NCBI RefSeq assembly: GCF_014647155.1
Contig: NZ_BMOQ01000004.1
Coordinates: 1 to 64,000, forward strand
Direction of reading: 5' to 3'
DNA: 64,000 bases
Source: Halarchaeum nitratireducens
GTDB taxonomy: Archaea; Halobacteriota; Halobacteria; Halobacteriales; Halobacteriaceae
Shown: positions 62,680 through 64,000 of the stretch, in pieces
How the letters are laid out: each line of letters begins with the position of its first letter
How positions within the stretch are numbered: the stretch's first letter is position 1
The notes under the pieces: generated by a model
What the model was told of the DNA's origin: nothing
Seen by the model: the letters and a program-made list of their open reading frames with translations, nothing else
Databases searched by the model: none
Translations under genes and position numbers: made by a program

Positions 62680-64000
62680 ATGGCTCTCAGCGACCGACTC
62701 GCCGACGCCTTCGACCTGGACGCGCACGACACCGACCTCCGCACCGAGGTCCTCGCCGGACTCACGACGTTCCTCACGATGTCCTACATCGTCGTCGTCA
62801 ACCCGGCGATCCTCGTCGCCGCCATCGACACGGGCGCGGGAGAAGCCGCGACGATGCAGATGCTCGCCGTCGTCACCGCCCTCTCCGCCGGCGTCGCCAC
62901 GCTCGTGATGGCGCTCTACGCGAACCGGCCGTTCGGGCTCGCGCCCGGGATGGGTCTCAACGCCTTCTTCGCGTTCACCGTCGTCGGCGCGATGGGTATC
63001 CCCTGGGAGACGGCGCTCGCCGCCATCGTCGTCGAGGGCGTGTTGTTCGTCCTCCTCACGCTCGTCGGCGCGCGCGAGTACGTCATCCGGCTCTTCCCCG
63101 AGCCCGTGAAGTTCGCCGTCGGCGCGGCGCTCGGGCTCTTCCTCGCCATCATCGGCCTCGAAAAGACCTTCATCGTCGTCGCTGACCCCTCCACGCTCCT
63201 CACGCTCGGACGCATCGCCGCCGATCCCGTGGCGCTCATCAGCGTCCTCGGGCTCTTTCTCACCTTCGGCCTCTACGTTCGCGGCGTCACGGGCAGCATC
63301 GTCGTCGGCGTCGCCGTGACGAGCCTCCTCGGGTGGGGCGCGGCCGCCCTCGGCGTCGTCAGCCCGCACGAGTCGGTCCCGCTCGCGCCGAGCCTCCCCG
63401 CGCCCACGTGGGACGTCTCGCCGCTCGTCGGCGCGTTCCTCCGCGGCCTCGCGGACGTCGACGCCCTCGCGTTCACGCTCGTCGTCCTCACCTTCTTCTT
63501 CGTCGACTTCCTCGAAACCGCGGGGACGCTCGTCGGCGTCGGACAGGCCGGCGGCTTCCTCGACGAGGACGGCGACCTCCCCGAGATGGAAAAGCCCCTG
63601 ATGGCGGACGCGATCGGCACGACGGTCGGCGGGATGCTCGGTACCTCGACCGTCACGACGTACGTCGAGTCTGCGACCGGCATCGAGGAGGGCGGCCGGA
63701 CGGGGCTGACCGCGCTCGTCGTCGCGCTCTGCTTCTTCGCCGCCGTCGCGTTCGTTCCGTTCGCCGCCGCGATCCCGCAGTACGCGAGCCACATCGCCCT
63801 CGTCGTCGTCGCCGTCCTCATGCTCGGCAACGTCGCCGAGGTCGACTGGCACGACCCGACGCACGCCGTCCCGGCCGGACTGACGGTCATCGTCATGCCC
63901 TTCACCTACTCCATCGCGTACGGAATCGCCGCCGGCGTCATCGCCTACCCCGTGATGAAGGCGTTCGCGGGCGAGCGCGGCGACGTCCACCGCGGTCAGT
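62680..64000 (+). CDS. NCS2 family guanine/hypoxanthine permease (AzgA type), partial
   Basis: The frame is open to the right edge (440 codons, no stop), so the C-terminus is missing. The start ATG 62680 gives [63 protein letters not shown] and the DFLETAGTLVGVGQAGGF plus GTSTVTTYVESATGIEEGGRTGLT segments are hallmarks of the purine-specific AzgA/GhxP branch, distinct from the UraA-type permease at 10603. About 12 segments are expected. The ends suggest that little is missing. Confidence 0.93.
   Translation, partial: MALSDRLADAFDLDAHDTDLRTEVLAGLTTFLTMSYIVVVNPAILVAAIDTGAGEAATMQMLAVVTALSAGVATLVMALYANRPFGLAPGMGLNAFFAFTVVGAMGIPWETALAAIVVEGVLFVLLTLVGAREYVIRLFPEPVKFAVGAALGLFLAIIGLEKTFIVVADPSTLLTLGRIAADPVALISVLGLFLTFGLYVRGVTGSIVVGVAVTSLLGWGAAALGVVSPHESVPLAPSLPAPTWDVSPLVGAFLRGLADVDALAFTLVVLTFFFVDFLETAGTLVGVGQAGGFLDEDGDLPEMEKPLMADAIGTTVGGMLGTSTVTTYVESATGIEEGGRTGLTALVVALCFFAAVAFVPFAAAIPQYASHIALVVVAVLMLGNVAEVDWHDPTHAVPAGLTVIVMPFTYSIAYGIAAGVIAYPVMKAFAGERGDVHRGQ

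Overview
This window is a chromosomal stretch of a haloarchaeon (class Halobacteria). The evidence is very high GC outside a few islands, strongly acidic proteins, TATA-like boxes about 25-30 nt before start codons (leaderless mRNAs), and archaeal or haloarchaeal markers: RfcL, ribosomal protein S17e, aIF2-beta, CofD, HTH-10 (Bat-type) regulators, dodecin and an IS1341-type TnpB. The genus cannot be fixed from sequence alone. No rRNA, tRNA or CRISPR array was recognised.

Layout. Positions 1-1.8 kb are an AT-richer accessory segment with an ORF that lacks an upstream start and an FRG-domain protein. Positions 2.2-6 kb hold an HTH-10 regulator, an oleate hydratase and a TnpB-only IS1341-type element with its small upstream ORF and a 3' hairpin. 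Positions 6-19.5 kb are mixed housekeeping: sensor kinase, photolyase, flavin-nucleotide-binding-type protein, hypoxanthine-type phosphoribosyltransferase, NCS2 permease, aIF2-beta, Nudix, YchF, rhodanese lipoprotein, a cyclic-2,3-diphosphoglycerate-synthetase-like GTPase, a second HTH-10 regulator, a DUF2071 protein and a ZIP transporter. A small gene at 15664-15842 looks frameshifted.

Positions 19.6-27.6 kb are the branched-chain amino acid block leuA, ilvB, ilvN, ilvC, leuC, leuD, leuB. It carries the most interesting signals. A 26-codon leader ORF before ilvB is rich in Val/Ile codons near its end, and its stop codon lies in the loop of a GC hairpin. An out-of-frame small ORF overlaps the leuA start. 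Two 14-codon mini-ORFs bridge ilvB-ilvN and ilvC-leuC, so that every gene junction from ilvB to leuB overlaps.

Positions 27.6-38.5 kb hold thrB, a FAD oxidoreductase, conserved haloarchaeal proteins, a rubredoxin-reductase-like enzyme, and carB and carA in convergent orientation. carA diverges from an Lrp/AsnC regulator across a palindrome whose half-site also occurs upstream of carB. Between the regulator and rfcL lies an AT-richer membrane-protein gene bracketed by inverted copies of a dispersed hairpin-rich repeat. A third copy sits at 28.6-28.8 kb.

Positions 39.3-64 kb hold rfcL, universal stress proteins, a small MscS-type channel, membrane proteins, dodecin, a HesB/IscA protein, a histidine kinase broken by a 4-bp duplication, hisD, an APC permease with a stress-protein partner, asd, rps17e, a dihydrouridine-synthase-like gene with cofD, a lipoprotein, an HD phosphohydrolase, an amidohydrolase, birA, a biotin carboxylase/BCCP fusion, and an NCS2 purine permease that runs off the right edge.
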